Positions 43,663 through 52,465 of a stretch of DNA of 64,000 nt are shown one piece after another (position 1 is the stretch's first letter; each line of letters starts with the position of its first letter). Where the stretch lies: positions 1 through 64,000 of the forward strand of contig NZ_PGCP01000017.1 of the NCBI RefSeq assembly GCF_002812985.1, read 5' to 3'. The notes under the pieces were generated by a model. The model was not told the origin of the DNA, did no database searches, and saw nothing but the letters and a program-made list of their open reading frames with translations. A program made the translations under genes and the position numbers. The stretch comes from Aeromonas lusitana (GTDB lineage: Bacteria; Pseudomonadota; Gammaproteobacteria; Enterobacterales; Aeromonadaceae).

Positions 43663-44085
43663 TACTATGTGCTCCTTCACATGATCAAAAAGGGAGCCCG
43701 TCGGGCTCCGCTTTCCGGGCGACTAGTGATTCACCCGCGTCCCTTGATACCTGCCGGGAGGTGGTTTGTCACGCCAGTTAATGCAGTGAAAGAGACTGCT
43801 TGCCGATAAAAATTCCGATCGAGTTGACTACTTTTGATTACTTGTGTGGTCCGATATGTGTCAGATCTGCAATGTGATGGTTTGTCGCGCTGTTTTCCGC
43901 TTTTTGCGGCCACCACCATTTGGGAGGGGGCCGGCGGGGCACTTATCTTGGTGCGCCGCATTGAGCCGGATGCGCTGTGCGAGTATGCTTGGCCGCAACT
44001 ATGCCCCTGGCGGCCAGCCGCGCTATCGCTGCGGAGAGCCTGCCAGCCGGGTGTCGACATCCATCCAATACCGTCTGGGGTTTAT
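43663..44085. other. Region between the divergent M6 protease and rraB genes
   Basis: 423 bases. It holds the leader hairpin of the protease (43685-43709), an AT-rich stretch (43805-43870) suited to promoters in both directions, and GC-rich sequence before rraB. The rraB frame stays open upstream to 43834, but no ribosome site or family similarity supports a longer protein. Confidence 0.5.
43685..43709 (-). promoter_or_regulatory. Terminator-like hairpin in the M6 protease leader
   Basis: On the minus strand GGAGCCC/GGGCTCC with a 3-base loop is followed by CTTTTTG, about 25 bases before the protease start. No gene lies directly upstream on this strand, so it would act as an attenuator of the protease message. 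Confidence 0.5.
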
Positions 44086-44433
44086 ATGAGTATTAACATG
44101 CAAGAGTGGCGCGAAGAGACCACCGCCATCGTCAACGAACTGCTGGCCGACGGCAGCAATCCGGATGTGGACTACGAGATTGAACACCACTTCGCCTGCC
44201 AGGATTTCGATCTGCTGGAGAAGGCGGCGGTTGACCTGTTCAAGGCCGGTTTCGAAGTGACCGACGCCGAAGAGATGGAGCTGGACGATGGCGCCCCCAT
44301 CTTCTGCTTCGACGCCACCGTGGAGCGCAAGCTGGAGATCGAACCGATCCTGGCCGACATCGAGAAGATGTTGCCGATCCTGGAAAAGTACGGTGTGGAC
44401 TACGACGGCTGGGGTACCTACTTCCAGGAGTAA
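44086..44433 (+). CDS. rraB: Regulator of ribonuclease E activity B
   Basis: 115 aa from the ATG at 44086. The motifs EWREETTAIVNELLADGSNPDVDYEIEHHFAC, FDLLEKAAVDLFKAGFEVTDAEEME and KYGVDYDGWGTYFQ match RraB. The protein binds the C-terminal scaffold of RNase E and modulates the composition and activity of the degradosome. Very acidic, cytoplasmic. Monocistronic; a terminator follows. Confidence 0.93.
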   Translation: MSINMQEWREETTAIVNELLADGSNPDVDYEIEHHFACQDFDLLEKAAVDLFKAGFEVTDAEEMELDDGAPIFCFDATVERKLEIEPILADIEKMLPILEKYGVDYDGWGTYFQE

Positions 44434-44471
44434 TCACCCCAACCCTCTCCCAGAGAGAGGGTGGTAAAAAC

Positions 44472-44498
44472 AAAAAGGCCACATCATGTGGCCTTTTT
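44472..44498. terminator. Bidirectional terminator between rraB and the PAS-GGDEF-EAL gene
   Basis: AAAAAGGCCACAT/ATGTGGCCTTTTT hairpin between convergent genes. Confidence 0.9.
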
Positions 44499-44510
44499 GC
44501 TGGGTGAATG

Positions 44511-46499
44511 TCAGTGGGGAACGAGTAACTGGTAGCTGCGGGCAAACTCCTCGGGGGGGAGGGGGCGGCTGAACAGGAAGCCCTGCAGCCGATCGCACCC
44601 CGCCTGAACCAGCCAGGCCTGCTGCTCCACCGTCTCCACCCCCTCGGCGGTGATCCTGATGCCGAGCTCGTGGCCCAGGCCGATGACGGAACGCACTATG
44701 GCGGTGGTGGCCTGGTTGGTCACCAGCTCCTGGGTGAAGCTTCTGTCCAGCTTGAGGGTCGCCACCTGCAGCCGTGGCAGATAGGCCAGGGAGCAGTAGC
44801 CGGTGCCGAAATCGTCGATGGCGAGGTGAAAACCGGCCTCGATGAGGTTCGCAAGGTTGCTCTCTATCTCGTCCGCATTTTCCATCAAGACCCCTTCGGT
44901 GATCTCCAGCTCCAGCTGCCAGGGGGCCAGCCCATGGCGCTCTATGCAGGCGAAGATCTGGGAGCAGAGCTCGGGATCGCGAAATTGCAGCGGTGACAGG
45001 TTGATGGAGAGCACCAGATCCGGCGCCGCCAGCTGCCATTGCGCGAGCTGAGCGCAGCCCTGCTCCAGCATCAACTGGCCGAGCTGGCCGATGAGGCCGA
45101 GCTCTTCCGCCAGGGGAATGAACTCGTCCGGGGAGATCATGCCAAAGACGGGGTGCGGCCAGCGGCACAGCAGTTCGGCCCCGTGCAGTTGATTGCCGTG
45201 GGTGCTGATGATGGGCTGGTAGACGGCGGTCAGCTCGGCTGACTTGATGGCGAGCGGCAACTGGGCCGCGATCAGCTGGCGGCGCTTGAGCTTGGCGTCG
45301 AGTTCCGGGTCGAACAGGGTGCAGTGCTGCTGCTGGCGTTTGCCCTGGGCCAGCGCCGCCTCGGCGTGGCTCAGCAGCCGCTCGGCGTCGTTGGCCTTGC
45401 CATGGGCTATGCCGAGGAAGACCGGGATCTGGATCCTGTGCTCCTCGACCTGATAGGGGACCATCAGCTCCCGCAGCAGGTTGTTGCTCCAGTCGCTCAA
45501 GGGGATGTTCAGCTCGGGCAGCAGCAGGGCGAAGTCGTCGGCGGCGACCCGGCACAGCAGGGAGTGGGGCGGTGCCAGCCGTTGCAGGCGGCGAGCCACC
45601 TGGCTCAGCAGGCGATCGGCGACCCGGATGCCGAAGCGATCGTTGATCTCGCGAAAGTGTTGCAGATCGACCAGCAGCAGGCTGGCCTTGCGGGCGCCGA
45701 GGTGGCGGCTGGTCTGCAGAAAATGGGACAGCTTGAGCAGGCCGGTGAGGCTGTCGTAGTGCTGCTCCTGTTGCAACTGGGCCTGAGTGGTGCGCAGCCC
45801 AGTGATGTCGCGGCTCAGGGTGAGGATGCCGAGGGAGTTGCCATCGCCATCCGGCACGTCGACCCGGGTCACCTCCAGATGGCGGCCCTGACCGTGGGCA
45901 TCCATCAGGCAATACTCTCCCCGTCCCATGGTCTGCTCGGCAGACAGACGGGCGGAGACGCGCTGGCCGATGGCCTCGCTCGCCGTCAACCCCATGAAGT
46001 CGAGAAACGCCTGATTGCAGTCGATGATCACGCCTTGGTGATCTTCCAGTCGGATGGGGTCGGGGATGGCGTCGAGCAGGCGGCGTTGCAGCAGTTGCTG
46101 CTGGCGGAAGGTCTGCTCCAGCTCCTTGCGCTGATCGATGGCGCTGACCATGGCGAACAGGGCGAGCGGTTCGCCCGCCTCGTCATAGAGCGGCACCTTG
46201 TGGATCTCCATCCAGCTGGTGCTGTCACCGCTGTGGCAGTGCAGCTGCTGGTGGAGCAGAGGTTGGCCCTCGGCCAGCAGACGTTGATCCTCCTCCCTGA
46301 ACATGTCACCCCAGGGCATCTCGGCATCCGTCTTGCCGATGATCTCGTTGGGGTGCAGCAGCCCGGCCTCCCTGGCGAAGACCCGGTTGGCGAACAGATA
46401 CCGTCCGCTGGCATCGCGGCAGAAGATATTCATGGGTAACTGGTCGATGATCTGCTGCAGCAGCGCCAGGGAGAGCGAAGAATTCACGTGAGCACTCAC
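44511..46499 (-). CDS. PAS-PAS-GGDEF-EAL protein with degenerate GGDEF
   Basis: 662 aa from a GTG at 46499; a GTG at 46487 is equally possible, and neither has a strong ribosome site. Two PAS domains come first (about 15-130: LPMNIFCRDASGRYLFANRVF..HPNEIIGKTDAEMPW; about 145-260: IPDPIRLEDHQGVIIDCNQAF). The GGDEF domain has AADDF in place of GG(D/E)EF, so it is probably inactive as a cyclase. The EAL domain retains E in GAELLCRW, LSINLSP, ELEITEG, IDDFGTGYCSLAYL, LKLDRSF and AEGVE, so phosphodiesterase activity is likely. No membrane helix: a cytoplasmic sensor of c-di-GMP turnover. Confidence 0.88.
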   Translation of the reverse strand: MSAHVNSSLSLALLQQIIDQLPMNIFCRDASGRYLFANRVFAREAGLLHPNEIIGKTDAEMPWGDMFREEDQRLLAEGQPLLHQQLHCHSGDSTSWMEIHKVPLYDEAGEPLALFAMVSAIDQRKELEQTFRQQQLLQRRLLDAIPDPIRLEDHQGVIIDCNQAFLDFMGLTASEAIGQRVSARLSAEQTMGRGEYCLMDAHGQGRHLEVTRVDVPDGDGNSLGILTLSRDITGLRTTQAQLQQEQHYDSLTGLLKLSHFLQTSRHLGARKASLLLVDLQHFREINDRFGIRVADRLLSQVARRLQRLAPPHSLLCRVAADDFALLLPELNIPLSDWSNNLLRELMVPYQVEEHRIQIPVFLGIAHGKANDAERLLSHAEAALAQGKRQQQHCTLFDPELDAKLKRRQLIAAQLPLAIKSAELTAVYQPIISTHGNQLHGAELLCRWPHPVFGMISPDEFIPLAEELGLIGQLGQLMLEQGCAQLAQWQLAAPDLVLSINLSPLQFRDPELCSQIFACIERHGLAPWQLELEITEGVLMENADEIESNLANLIEAGFHLAIDDFGTGYCSLAYLPRLQVATLKLDRSFTQELVTNQATTAIVRSVIGLGHELGIRITAEGVETVEQQAWLVQAGCDRLQGFLFSRPLPPEEFARSYQLLVPH

Positions 46500-46656
46500 G
46501 GGGGAAACTTCGAGCAAATCTATGATAACAGGCCAATTTTGTAAAGCCTGGGTTAAGGATGATCCATTTGTGTCGATCCCTGCTGACAGCCTGTGTCGCG
46601 AGCCCCATAATAGCCGCCGATTGGCCTGTGGTGGCCTTATGGACGAGAGAAGCAGC

Positions 46657-47151
46657 ATGAAGAAGATAATGGGGGGCGCACTGGCCCTGTTGATGGTCGG
46701 TTGTGCCAGTGACAACAACGGTGGCGAGCAATATCGCTATACCCCGCCGGTCGCCAAGGCGACCAACAATACCCAGGAGATGCAGATCCCGGTCGATCTG
46801 GTGTGGGCCCGCGCCGAGAAGTGGTTTGGCGATCACGGTCTGAACATCGAGAACAGCCAGCGTGGCTCCGGCCTGATGACTGCCAACGTCGAGAACTCGG
46901 CCGATGGCCTGGAGTGGCTGGATTGCGGCACCATGGGCTCCAAGGTCGCCCTGGGCAACCCCAATCTGCAGATCAACCTGATCATCACCCAGAGCGGCAA
47001 CAACAGCGTGGCCACCGTCAACGTCAAGGGCAACACCCAGCTCTATTTCGTTGAAGGTTCAGGCGAGCGCGTGCTGGCGCCTTCCATCACCCCGGTCTGC
47101 GTCTCCCGTGGCAGCCTGGAGCAGAGCCTGTTCTCCACTCTGGGGAACTGA
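46657..47151 (+). CDS. Hypothetical lipoprotein, BamC-like motif content
   Basis: 164 aa from the ATG at 46657. Lipobox LMVGC (Cys16). The mature region PVDLVWARAEKWFGDHGLNIENSQRGSGLMTANV resembles the helix-strand repeat of BamC/NlpB-type domains. CGTMGSKV follows, and then a beta-rich part with a second Cys near 147. The BamC link is only a pattern impression. Envelope-located. A terminator follows. Confidence 0.7.
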   Translation: MKKIMGGALALLMVGCASDNNGGEQYRYTPPVAKATNNTQEMQIPVDLVWARAEKWFGDHGLNIENSQRGSGLMTANVENSADGLEWLDCGTMGSKVALGNPNLQINLIITQSGNNSVATVNVKGNTQLYFVEGSGERVLAPSITPVCVSRGSLEQSLFSTLGN

Positions 47152-47183
47152 TCTGGCGCCATCCGCCGTTCGGCGATGCGCAC

Positions 47184-47217
47184 AAAAAATCCCGTTGCTT
47201 GCAACGGGATTTTTTTA
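47184..47217. terminator. Terminator between the lipoprotein gene and the araC-type gene
   Basis: AAAAAATCCCGTTGC/GCAACGGGATTTTTT hairpin, usable from both sides. Confidence 0.9.
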
Positions 47218-48138
47218 TCCCTGAGGCGTGCTCGCCGCGAGTCCCTGCTGGCGAAACTTGCCGGGAGCCAGCCCGGTCAGCTGCTTGAAGGCCTTGGCAA
47301 AGGCCGCCTCGGACTGATAGCCGACCCGCTGCGCCACCTCGCCGATGGGCAGGTGATCCGGCTGGCGCAGCAGTTCCCCCGCCCGCACCATGCGCACCCG
47401 CACCATGAACTCCCAGACGCTGCAGCCGAGCCGCTGGCGAAAGTGCCGAAAGTAGGTGGCCCGGGACATGGCGGCCAGGGTCGCCAGCTCGTCCACGCTC
47501 CAGGGATGGGCAGGGGTTGCCAGCATGGCCTGCAGGGAGCGCCCGATCCTCGCATCCTGCAAGGCACCGATGAGCCCGAGCGCACCGTGCGGATCGCTGG
47601 CATGGGCGCGCAGCCCCATGGCCAGCAGCACCTGGCTCAGGGCCGTCAGCACGGCGCCTGAGCCCTGCTGCTCGCGGGCCAGCTCCTGCTGGATCAGCGC
47701 CAGCACCAGGGTCAGCGCCTGGCGGGACTCGCTGGTGAGCAAGGGGATGCAGAGTGGGCTCGGCAATGCGTCCAGCAGCAGGGGGCGCAGGGGCCCCTGG
47801 TAGTGAAACTCGCCGCACAGAAACTCCACCTCTTCCCCGCCATCGCTGCGGGTGGGCAGCACGCCGTCGGCGGATTCCGTATCGGCGAGGGGTTCTCCAT
47901 CCCGCCAGATGGTGTGGGGCTCGCCACCGGGCAGCAGCAGCAGATCCCCGGGTTGCATCACCAGCTCCTGGCCCGGCTGGGTGCGGACCTTGAGCTCGCC
48001 CTTCATCAACAGATGAAACGGCATCACCCCGGCCGGGCTCTGCTCGTGGGGCAGGGCGAAGCCGCCGCGGTAGAGGCAACGCACATCGAAGGAGCCGCGG
48101 ATCCCGGCCTGGCCAATCAACTGGTCTATGTCGTTCAT
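47215..48138 (-). CDS. AraC-family regulator, cupin_6 type
   Basis: 307 aa. The N-terminal cupin sensor (FHLLMKGELKVRTQPGQELVMQPGDLLLLPGGEPHTIW) is of the AraC_binding/cupin_6 kind. The C-terminal HTH pair is about 205-295 (SVDELATLAAMSRATYFRHFRQRLGCSVWEFMVRVRMVRAGELL; EVAQRVGYQSEAAFAKAFKQLTGLAPGKFR). It is divergent from an AhpD-like gene 112 bases away, a pairing often seen in Proteobacteria, and probably regulates it. Confidence 0.9.
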   Translation of the reverse strand: MNDIDQLIGQAGIRGSFDVRCLYRGGFALPHEQSPAGVMPFHLLMKGELKVRTQPGQELVMQPGDLLLLPGGEPHTIWRDGEPLADTESADGVLPTRSDGGEEVEFLCGEFHYQGPLRPLLLDALPSPLCIPLLTSESRQALTLVLALIQQELAREQQGSGAVLTALSQVLLAMGLRAHASDPHGALGLIGALQDARIGRSLQAMLATPAHPWSVDELATLAAMSRATYFRHFRQRLGCSVWEFMVRVRMVRAGELLRQPDHLPIGEVAQRVGYQSEAAFAKAFKQLTGLAPGKFRQQGLAASTPQG

Positions 48139-48250
48139 GATTCTATTTGGTGTTTATTTGCGTCTTTTAAGTATTAAATGAATCACCCCTCGATGCAATA
48201 CTGGCTCCATCGAACCGGCATGGGCCCGTTCATCCCAGAGGAGAGTCAAG

Positions 48251-48580
48251 ATGCAAGACTGGAACCAATACCGTAAAGAGCTGACCGGCCGCGTGATGGA
48301 GCTGGGCAGCCTGAGCCCGGATACCCTCAAGGGCTATCAGCTGCTCTCATCCGCCGGCAGCAAGGGCGGCACCCTGGATGGCAAGACCCGCGAGCTTATT
48401 TCGCTGGCGGTGGCGGTCACCACCCGTTGCGACGGCTGCATCGCTGTGCATGCCGAATCTGCCCTCAAGCAGGGGGCCAGCCGGGCCGAGATCGCCGATG
48501 CCCTCGGCGTCGCCATCGCCATGAATACCGGCGCAGCCATGGTCTACTCCGCCCGGGTGCTGGACGCCATCGACCGCTGA
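48251..48580 (+). CDS. Carboxymuconolactone decarboxylase/AhpD-like protein
   Basis: 109 aa; AGAGGAGAG upstream of the ATG at 48251. The motif Cys60-x-x-Cys63-x3-His67 (TTRCDGCIAVHAESAL) is the AhpD-type redox centre, followed by the EIADALGVAIAMN helix. Such proteins act as alkylhydroperoxidase-like or thiol-oxidoreductase enzymes. Likely controlled by the divergent AraC regulator; inducer unknown. Confidence 0.9.
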   Translation: MQDWNQYRKELTGRVMELGSLSPDTLKGYQLLSSAGSKGGTLDGKTRELISLAVAVTTRCDGCIAVHAESALKQGASRAEIADALGVAIAMNTGAAMVYSARVLDAIDR

Positions 48581-48660
48581 GGCACCCGGGCCGACGGCCC
48601 TCCCTTCCTCGCGAGTCAAGTGATCGCCAGACAGACCCTAGATGTACCAAGCCTGCCTTT

Positions 48661-48686
48661 GCCACACCCCTGGGTGTGGCTCTTTT
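48661..48686 (+). terminator. Terminator after the AhpD-like gene
   Basis: GCCACACCC/GGGTGTGGC stem followed by TCTTTTG. Confidence 0.7.
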
Positions 48687-48725
48687 GTGTGGGCGGGCTG
48701 CTTATGTCTCGCGCCCCATAGGCCC

Positions 48726-48760
48726 CAAAAACAGCACCCCCGGCAGAGGCCGGGGGTGCT
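48726..48760 (-). terminator. Terminator after the lipoprotein gene at 48777
   Basis: AGCACCCCCGGC/GCCGGGGGTGCT stem with a T-run on the minus strand. Confidence 0.88.
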
Positions 48761-48776
48761 GGGTCATGCAGTCCGC

Positions 48777-49184
48777 TTATTGGGCGAGGCCGCTGTCACC
48801 GTGGAACAGCGCCTGCTCGCCGGATTTGAGCAGATAGCCCTTCCAGGGGAAGAGCTGGTAGCCAGCCCCTTGCCAGGACCAGTTGCCCTCTTCCCCCTGG
48901 CGCAGGAGCCGGATGGGCTCGCCGCGTGGCAGGGTCAGCTCGGCCTGGCTCTGATCGGCGTTGAACAGCACGAAGGCGCTGCCGGTCTCGCTCGCCTCTA
49001 GGGATTGCAGGCGGATGGCCTGCTCGAACAGGCGCACGCACTGGTTGGTCAATGCCGACCACTGATAGCCGGCGCTGGCACGGCAACCGTGGGCATCCTG
49101 ATCGTTGCCCACCAGGTGCTGGGTCGGGGTGCTGCAGGCCGCCAGCAGCAGGGAGGCGGTCATCAGGGTGAGAGTGCGCATCAT
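48777..49184 (-). CDS. Hypothetical lipoprotein
   Basis: 135 aa. Lipobox LLAAC (Cys16). The mature part has a Cys pair (HGCRASAGYQWSALTNQC) and beta-rich sequence (SAFVLFNADQSQAELTLP). I do not recognise a characterised family, although the small envelope lysozyme-inhibitor-like folds have similar size and cysteine spacing. The start overlaps the upstream 84-aa gene stop (ATGA), so it is the last gene of the psd cluster. Confidence 0.75.
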   Translation of the reverse strand: MMRTLTLMTASLLLAACSTPTQHLVGNDQDAHGCRASAGYQWSALTNQCVRLFEQAIRLQSLEASETGSAFVLFNADQSQAELTLPRGEPIRLLRQGEEGNWSWQGAGYQLFPWKGYLLKSGEQALFHGDSGLAQ

Positions 49185-49435
49185 GACTCCTGGCCATCCC
49201 GTTCGATGACGATGTTGGAGAAACCCAGCTCCTTGAAGTAGTTCTCCCGGTAGTCCTTCACGCTCTTCTTGTCACGGCGGCAGACCTGGGCCAGCTGGGC
49301 CTCCATGGCGTGGAAGCTGGCGAGGTTGATCCCCTCGGCGGCGGCCACCGCATCATAGATGCTGTTGAACTTGTCGTTGGCGTAGCCGATTTCCTTGGCC
49401 TGCTTGTTGTAGGTGTAGGTAATTTTAAACGCCAT
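49181..49435 (-). CDS. Hypothetical protein (84 aa)
   Basis: Starts at the ATG at 49435, which overlaps the end of the duplicated VF530 tail. Small soluble protein, basic and aromatic-rich ([23 protein letters not shown]). The helix [26 protein letters not shown] precedes a C-terminal [13 protein letters not shown]. No family recognised. ATGA coupling to the next lipoprotein gene. Confidence 0.7.
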   Translation of the reverse strand: MAFKITYTYNKQAKEIGYANDKFNSIYDAVAAAEGINLASFHAMEAQLAQVCRRDKKSVKDYRENYFKELGFSNIVIERDGQES

Positions 49436-49448
49436 CTGGGCCTTCCTT

Positions 49449-49559
49449 CTGTTTGGACTGTTTGCGCAACACGTAGAGGTAGAGGTTCTCCACCTTCTCC
49501 CGCGCCCAAGGGGTCTTGCGCAAGAACGTCAGGCTGGACTTAAACACTGTGGGATCCTG
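49449..49559 (-). pseudogene. Tandem duplicate of the 3' end of the VF530-family gene
   Basis: A ~110-base unit abutting its parent segment (49561-49669). It encodes [33 protein letters not shown] in a different frame from the parent, which ends in that region as AGSHSV. Parent and copy share the [17 protein letters not shown] core. Past this unit its frame stays open to a TAA at 49428-49426, inside the start of the 84-aa gene. Confidence 0.88.
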
Positions 49560-49803
49560 CCTGTTTCGCTTGCTTGCGCTGGACGGACAGGTAGAGGCTC
49601 TCGACTTTTTCCCGCGCCCAGGGGGTTTTTCGCAAGAATTTCAGGCTGGACTTGATGCTGGGATCCTGGGTGAAGCAACGGATGTTGATCTCCTGACCCA
49701 GTTTTTCCCAGCCGTAATGGGCCACCAGGGCGGTGACAATCGCCTCGAGTGTCATCCCATGCAGTGGATTCTTCGGCTGCGAGGCGCCTTGCTGGTCACT
49801 CAT
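49540..49803 (-). CDS. VF530 family (DUF2132) small DNA-binding-like protein
   Basis: 87 aa. Core [61 protein letters not shown] is the VF530/DUF2132 signature; the Vibrio homologue has been studied as a small nucleic-acid-binding protein. Its C-terminus (AGSHSV) is read from the junction with the duplicated tail and is therefore atypical. The start overlaps the psd stop (ATGA). Confidence 0.9.
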   Translation of the reverse strand: MSDQQGASQPKNPLHGMTLEAIVTALVAHYGWEKLGQEINIRCFTQDPSIKSSLKFLRKTPWAREKVESLYLSVQRKQAKQAGSHSV

Positions 49804-50672
49804 TCTGTTGCAGCCAGCTTGGCGAAGGGCTGTCCCATGCGGGTCGTCACGCCATTGGCCAGATGGGGCTCGAAGCCCGCCAGCATGCCAGGGCCAAACA
49901 GGCAGACGACGGTACTGCCGAGCTTGAACAGGCCCATCTCGGCGCCTTTTTGCAAGGTGATGGCCTCATCGACCGTGTAGTCCCAGCGCACCACTTCCTT
50001 GTGCTTGGTCGGCGCTATGTTGCCGGCCCAGATGGTCTCGATGCTGGCGACGATAGTGGCACCGACCAGCACCAGCGCCATGGGACCATGGGGGGTGCGG
50101 AAGGTGGCGACCACCCGCTCGTTGCGGGCGAACAGGTTCGGTACGTTCTCGGCGGTGAGCGGGTTGACGGAGAAGAGATCGCCTGGCACGAACACCATGC
50201 TCTCCAGCACGCCGTCCAGCGGCATGTGGATGCGGTGATAATCCTTGGGTGCCAGGTAGATGGTGGCGAAGTCGCCATCCTTGAACGGCGCCACCAAATC
50301 ATCGAATCCACCCAGCAGCTCGCGGGCGCTGTAGTCGTGGCCCTTGGCCTGGATGATGCGGCCCTGATGGATGGGGCCGAGCTGGCTGACGGTGCCGTCT
50401 ACCGGCAGGGCCAGGGTCATGGCATCTTCCACCAGAGGGCGGATCCCCGGCTTGAGTTCGCGGGTGAAGAAGGCGTTGAAGCTCGGGTAGTGAGCCGGGT
50501 CCTCGTGCAGGGCCTCGCTCATGTCGACCTGGTACTGCTTGATAAAGGCTTCGATCACCTTGGTGGTGAGGTTACCGGCCTCGGCGGCCGCGAGCTTGCC
50601 CACCAGGCGGGAGACGGCGTGTTTGGGCAGGCAGTATTGACCGGCAATTTTCAGGTTGTCAGTGATGCTCAT
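49800..50672 (-). CDS. psd: Phosphatidylserine decarboxylase proenzyme
   Basis: 290 aa from the ATG at 50672; an ATG three codons upstream is also possible. Autocleavage site LGST (251-254 in this numbering) in FKLGSTVV generates the pyruvoyl alpha subunit. Other hallmarks are [32 protein letters not shown] and FARNERV. It makes phosphatidylethanolamine at the inner membrane. It sits next to rsgA as in E. coli, and coupling runs on into the VF530 gene. Confidence 0.95.
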   Translation of the reverse strand: MSITDNLKIAGQYCLPKHAVSRLVGKLAAAEAGNLTTKVIEAFIKQYQVDMSEALHEDPAHYPSFNAFFTRELKPGIRPLVEDAMTLALPVDGTVSQLGPIHQGRIIQAKGHDYSARELLGGFDDLVAPFKDGDFATIYLAPKDYHRIHMPLDGVLESMVFVPGDLFSVNPLTAENVPNLFARNERVVATFRTPHGPMALVLVGATIVASIETIWAGNIAPTKHKEVVRWDYTVDEAITLQKGAEMGLFKLGSTVVCLFGPGMLAGFEPHLANGVTTRMGQPFAKLAATE

Positions 50673-50702
50673 GTTCTTCATCTACAGAATTCGTTGAATG
50701 GG

Positions 50703-51737
50703 TCACAGTCGGGCTTGTTGCCGACCGTGGCGGGCTTCCTGCATGGTTTCCAGGATGCGGTGATAGTTGTGGAAGCGATCCGCGCTGATGTCGCCGCGGT
50801 CGACCGCCGCGCGCAGGGCACAGCCGGGATCGTCCTTGTGGGTGCAGTCGCGGAACTTGCAACCACCCAGGTAGTCACGAAACTCGACGAAGCACCAGGT
50901 GATGCGATCCGCTTCCAGATGCCAGAGCGCGAACTCACGGATCCCGGGGGAGTCGATGAGATCGCCGCCGCTTGGGAAGTGATAGAGCCGCGCCGTGGTG
51001 GTGGTGTGCTGGCCGAGCCCGGAGTTTTCCGAGATCTCGCCGGTGAGCACGTCCAGCCCCGGCATCAGGGCGTTGGTGAGGGAGGACTTGCCCACCCCGG
51101 ACTGGCCGACGAAGATGCTGATCTTGCCTTCGAACTGGGCCTTGAGCTCATCGAGCCCTTCGCCGCTCTCGCAGCTCACCAGGATCACCTGATAGCCGAG
51201 CTTGCGGTAGGGGGCGAGCTGGCCCTCGATGCGGGTGCGGGCGGCGGCATCCAGCATGTCCACCTTGTTCAGCACGATGAGCGGCTGGATCTCCACGTCC
51301 TCGGCGGCCACCAGGTAGCGGTCGACGATGTTGGTGGAAAACTCCGGCATCACCGCCGAGACGATGATGATCTGGTCTATGTTGGCGGCGATGGGTTTGA
51401 CCCCGTCGTAGAAGTCCGGCCGGGTCAGCACCGAGTGACGCGGGTGAACCGCCTCGATGACGCCGGCTGTGGCGGCATTGAGACCGGGACGCCAGACCAC
51501 CTTGTCGCCGCACACCAGGCTGCTGATGCTGCTGCGACGCAGGTTGCTGCGGTGGATGGCACCGTCGGTGGCCTCCACGTCCGCATGCTGACCGAAGCGG
51601 CTGATCACCACCCCCTCGATGGCCGGGCCAAACAGGGTGTCATCGACCACGGTTGCGTGATCTTTTTGCAGCCGTCGCTCGCGGTTGGCCTGGACGCGCC
51701 TTTGTTGACCCAGATTGAGTTTTGCTTTCTTTGCCAC
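50703..51737 (-). CDS. rsgA: Ribosome small-subunit-dependent GTPase A
   Basis: 344 aa from a GTG at 51737, chosen because [23 protein letters not shown] aligns with the conserved basic N-terminus of the family. An ATG at 51782 would add 15 residues. OB-fold, then a circularly permuted G domain in the order NKVD (G4), [10 protein letters not shown] (G1), DSPG (G3), and a zinc knuckle [14 protein letters not shown]. It aids 30S maturation. Divergent from orn, the conserved arrangement. Confidence 0.95.
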   Translation of the reverse strand: MAKKAKLNLGQQRRVQANRERRLQKDHATVVDDTLFGPAIEGVVISRFGQHADVEATDGAIHRSNLRRSSISSLVCGDKVVWRPGLNAATAGVIEAVHPRHSVLTRPDFYDGVKPIAANIDQIIIVSAVMPEFSTNIVDRYLVAAEDVEIQPLIVLNKVDMLDAAARTRIEGQLAPYRKLGYQVILVSCESGEGLDELKAQFEGKISIFVGQSGVGKSSLTNALMPGLDVLTGEISENSGLGQHTTTTARLYHFPSGGDLIDSPGIREFALWHLEADRITWCFVEFRDYLGGCKFRDCTHKDDPGCALRAAVDRGDISADRFHNYHRILETMQEARHGRQQARL

Positions 51738-51828
51738 TCGATTCGCCAGTTTATGAACAGATTCAAAGCCAGTATGATACATGCAAATTGGCAAAATTCC
51801 GCCATTCCTCCCAATAGAGAGAGTAATC

Positions 51829-52374
51829 ATGACAGTCAGCGCGCAGAACCTGGTATGGATCGACATGGAGATGACGGGTCTGGACCCCGAGCAAAACGTG
51901 GTACTGGAGATCGCCACCATAGTCACCGACAAGGATCTGAACGTGCTGGCCGAGGGACCCGTCATCGCCATTCACCAGAGCGATGAAGAGCTCGGCAAGA
52001 TGGACGATTGGAACGTCAACACCCACACCAAGAGCGGTCTGGTGGCACGGGTCAAGGCGAGCGAATATGACGAGGCCAAGGCCATCGCCGAGACGCTGGC
52101 GTTCATTCAGGAGTGGGTGCCGGAGCGCACCAGCCCATTGTGCGGCAACAGCATCGGCCAGGATCGCCGCTTTATGGTCAAGCACATGGCGGATCTGGAA
52201 GCCTTCTTCCACTACCGCAACGTCGACGTCAGCACCATCAAGGAGCTGGTCCGTCGCTGGCAGCCGGAACTGCTGGATCAGTTCAAGAAAAGCGGCACCC
52301 ATCAGGCCCTGGACGACATCCGCGAATCCATCGCCGAGTTGCAGTTCTACCGCGCTCACGTGTTCAAAATCTGA
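51829..52374 (+). CDS. orn: Oligoribonuclease
   Basis: 181 aa, identical in length to E. coli Orn. DEDDh exonuclease: [12 protein letters not shown] (first D and E), [12 protein letters not shown], and [11 protein letters not shown] with the closing His/Asp. It degrades 2-5 nt RNAs and pGpG, the end product of c-di-GMP breakdown, so it completes the pathway of the EAL proteins in this window. Confidence 0.97.
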   Translation: MTVSAQNLVWIDMEMTGLDPEQNVVLEIATIVTDKDLNVLAEGPVIAIHQSDEELGKMDDWNVNTHTKSGLVARVKASEYDEAKAIAETLAFIQEWVPERTSPLCGNSIGQDRRFMVKHMADLEAFFHYRNVDVSTIKELVRRWQPELLDQFKKSGTHQALDDIRESIAELQFYRAHVFKI

Positions 52375-52465
52375 GTTGCCGGCAAGGGCTTGGCATCGGT
52401 CGGTTGCTAAAATCGGCAGTTCGGACAGCTTTTGAGCGAACGGCCGCACAGTGACAAAAAAGCCC

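Noticed and set aside
43834..44085. N-terminal extension of rraB by 84 codons
   Set aside because: The frame is open but the sequence is unlike RraB, the size would exceed the family length, and the ATG at 44086 gives the expected N-terminus.
46500..46718. N-terminal extension of the PAS-GGDEF-EAL protein
   Set aside because: It would overlap the divergent lipoprotein gene and its promoter, and adds no recognisable domain.
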